Source: Methanomassiliicoccales archaeon (GTDB taxonomy: Archaea; Thermoplasmatota; Thermoplasmata; Methanomassiliicoccales; UBA472). From it: 64,000 nt of DNA. A program made the position numbers and the translations under genes. Of this stretch, positions 63,797-64,000 are shown piece by piece. The stretch is taken from contig JAPKYK010000004.1 in NCBI GenBank assembly GCA_026394395.1, positions 108,542-172,541 of the forward strand. Reading direction: 5' to 3'. The notes beneath the pieces are model-generated. The model was given only the letters and a program-made list of their open reading frames with translations. It did no database searches and was not told the origin of the DNA. Every line of letters begins with the position of its first letter. Positions within the stretch are counted from its first letter, which is position 1.

Positions 63797-64000
63797 TCAA
63801 ACGAACTTCCAATCGCCTGGCTTCAGGTTCTTGCCCTTGTCGCCGCGCTTTCCGGAGCGCTTGGCGAGCCCGGACATGTTGTCAGAGACCTCCTCTTCGT
63901 CCGAGGCCTCGCCCTCCTCGTACCACTGCTCTCCCTTCTCGGCGTACTCCTCCTCGTAGTCCTGGTCCCTGGCGGTGGTCATGTCCTGCAGGTCGGAGAA
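63797..64000 (-). CDS. C-terminal part of an unrecognised acidic protein, cut by the window edge
   Basis: The minus-strand frame is open to the right edge (reading FSDLQDMTTARDQDYEEEYAEKGEQWYEEG and on), so the start may lie outside; an ATG at 63982 without a clear ribosome site is inside. The visible 68 residues are very acidic and tyrosine-rich, then turn basic (LAKRSGKRGDKGKNLKPGDWKFV). No family is recognised. Confidence 0.45.
   Translation of the reverse strand, partial: FSDLQDMTTARDQDYEEEYAEKGEQWYEEGEASDEEEVSDNMSGLAKRSGKRGDKGKNLKPGDWKFV

Overview
The window is chromosomal DNA of an archaeon. It encodes the 26S-like proteasome ATPase PAN, a thermosome subunit, PCNA, transcription factor S, MBF1, Alba, a GPN-loop GTPase, a RIO1 kinase, a Taw2-type tRNA methyltransferase-family enzyme, an archaeal PolX and a geranylgeranyl-reductase-family flavoprotein. 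It also has a bacterial-type GrpE-DnaK-DnaJ set, DUF835 and DUF2240 proteins and a mixture of leaderless (TATA about 25-30 nt before the start) and Shine-Dalgarno-led genes. GC content is fairly high. I infer a member of the Thermoplasmata or a nearby euryarchaeal lineage, possibly related to Methanomassiliicoccales. No methanogenesis gene, rRNA, tRNA, CRISPR array or insertion sequence is visible, so placement is tentative.

Left part (1-11.9 kb): surface and membrane genes. Two BspA-type leucine-rich-repeat/fibronectin-III surface proteins (the first cut by the window edge) flank a flavodoxin, a DUF6159 membrane protein and a clan-CD (caspase/legumain-like) protease gene split in frame by a TAA codon. 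A BASS-type transporter, a quinone-oxidoreductase-like enzyme, a membrane protein/ribbon-helix-helix pair, a lipocalin, a PAP2 phosphatase and a four-histidine membrane protein follow.

11.9-18.6 kb: a minus-strand potassium-ATPase operon in the order kdpB, a fused kdpC-kdpA gene, and a KdpD that ends after its GAF-like region and has no histidine-kinase domain. 18.8-30.3 kb: two tandem DUF998 proteins, a zinc-ribbon protein, a DedA protein, a second flavodoxin, a four-gene siderophore/heme/cobalamin-type ABC import cluster with a methyltransferase, and a toroid-fold protein. A TetR regulator with an ABC-2 exporter closes this part. An 18-bp near-palindrome lies between the TetR gene and a divergent LuxE-like/transglutaminase-like gene pair (30.4-32.8 kb).

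32.8-47 kb: information-processing and protein-quality genes (GPN GTPase, PAN, MBF1, thermosome, grpE-dnaK-dnaJ, RIO1), a decayed aquaporin gene, an MFS transporter, and an unrecognised gene whose intact frame is crossed by two TAG codons. 47-53 kb: a minus-strand operon running Cys-rich protein, polX, ribose-1,5-bisphosphate isomerase, form III RuBisCO and AMP phosphorylase. This is the complete AMP pathway, which turns nucleoside monophosphates into 3-phosphoglycerate. 53-64 kb: glutamate dehydrogenase, Alba, a DUF835 protein, an unrecognised 500-residue protein, taw2, a geranylgeranyl reductase homologue, transaldolase and split transketolase (which supply pentose phosphates), an HD phosphohydrolase, PCNA and TFS, then a protein cut by the right edge.

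The observations I rate highest are the two-TAG gene at 45688-46227 (pyrrolysine/recoding candidate or pseudogene), the KdpC-KdpA fusion next to a kinase-less KdpD, the TetR-linked LuxE/transglutaminase-like pair in which the transglutaminase-like protein seems to lack its catalytic His, the compact AMP-RuBisCO operon joined to polX, and the TAA-split protease gene.
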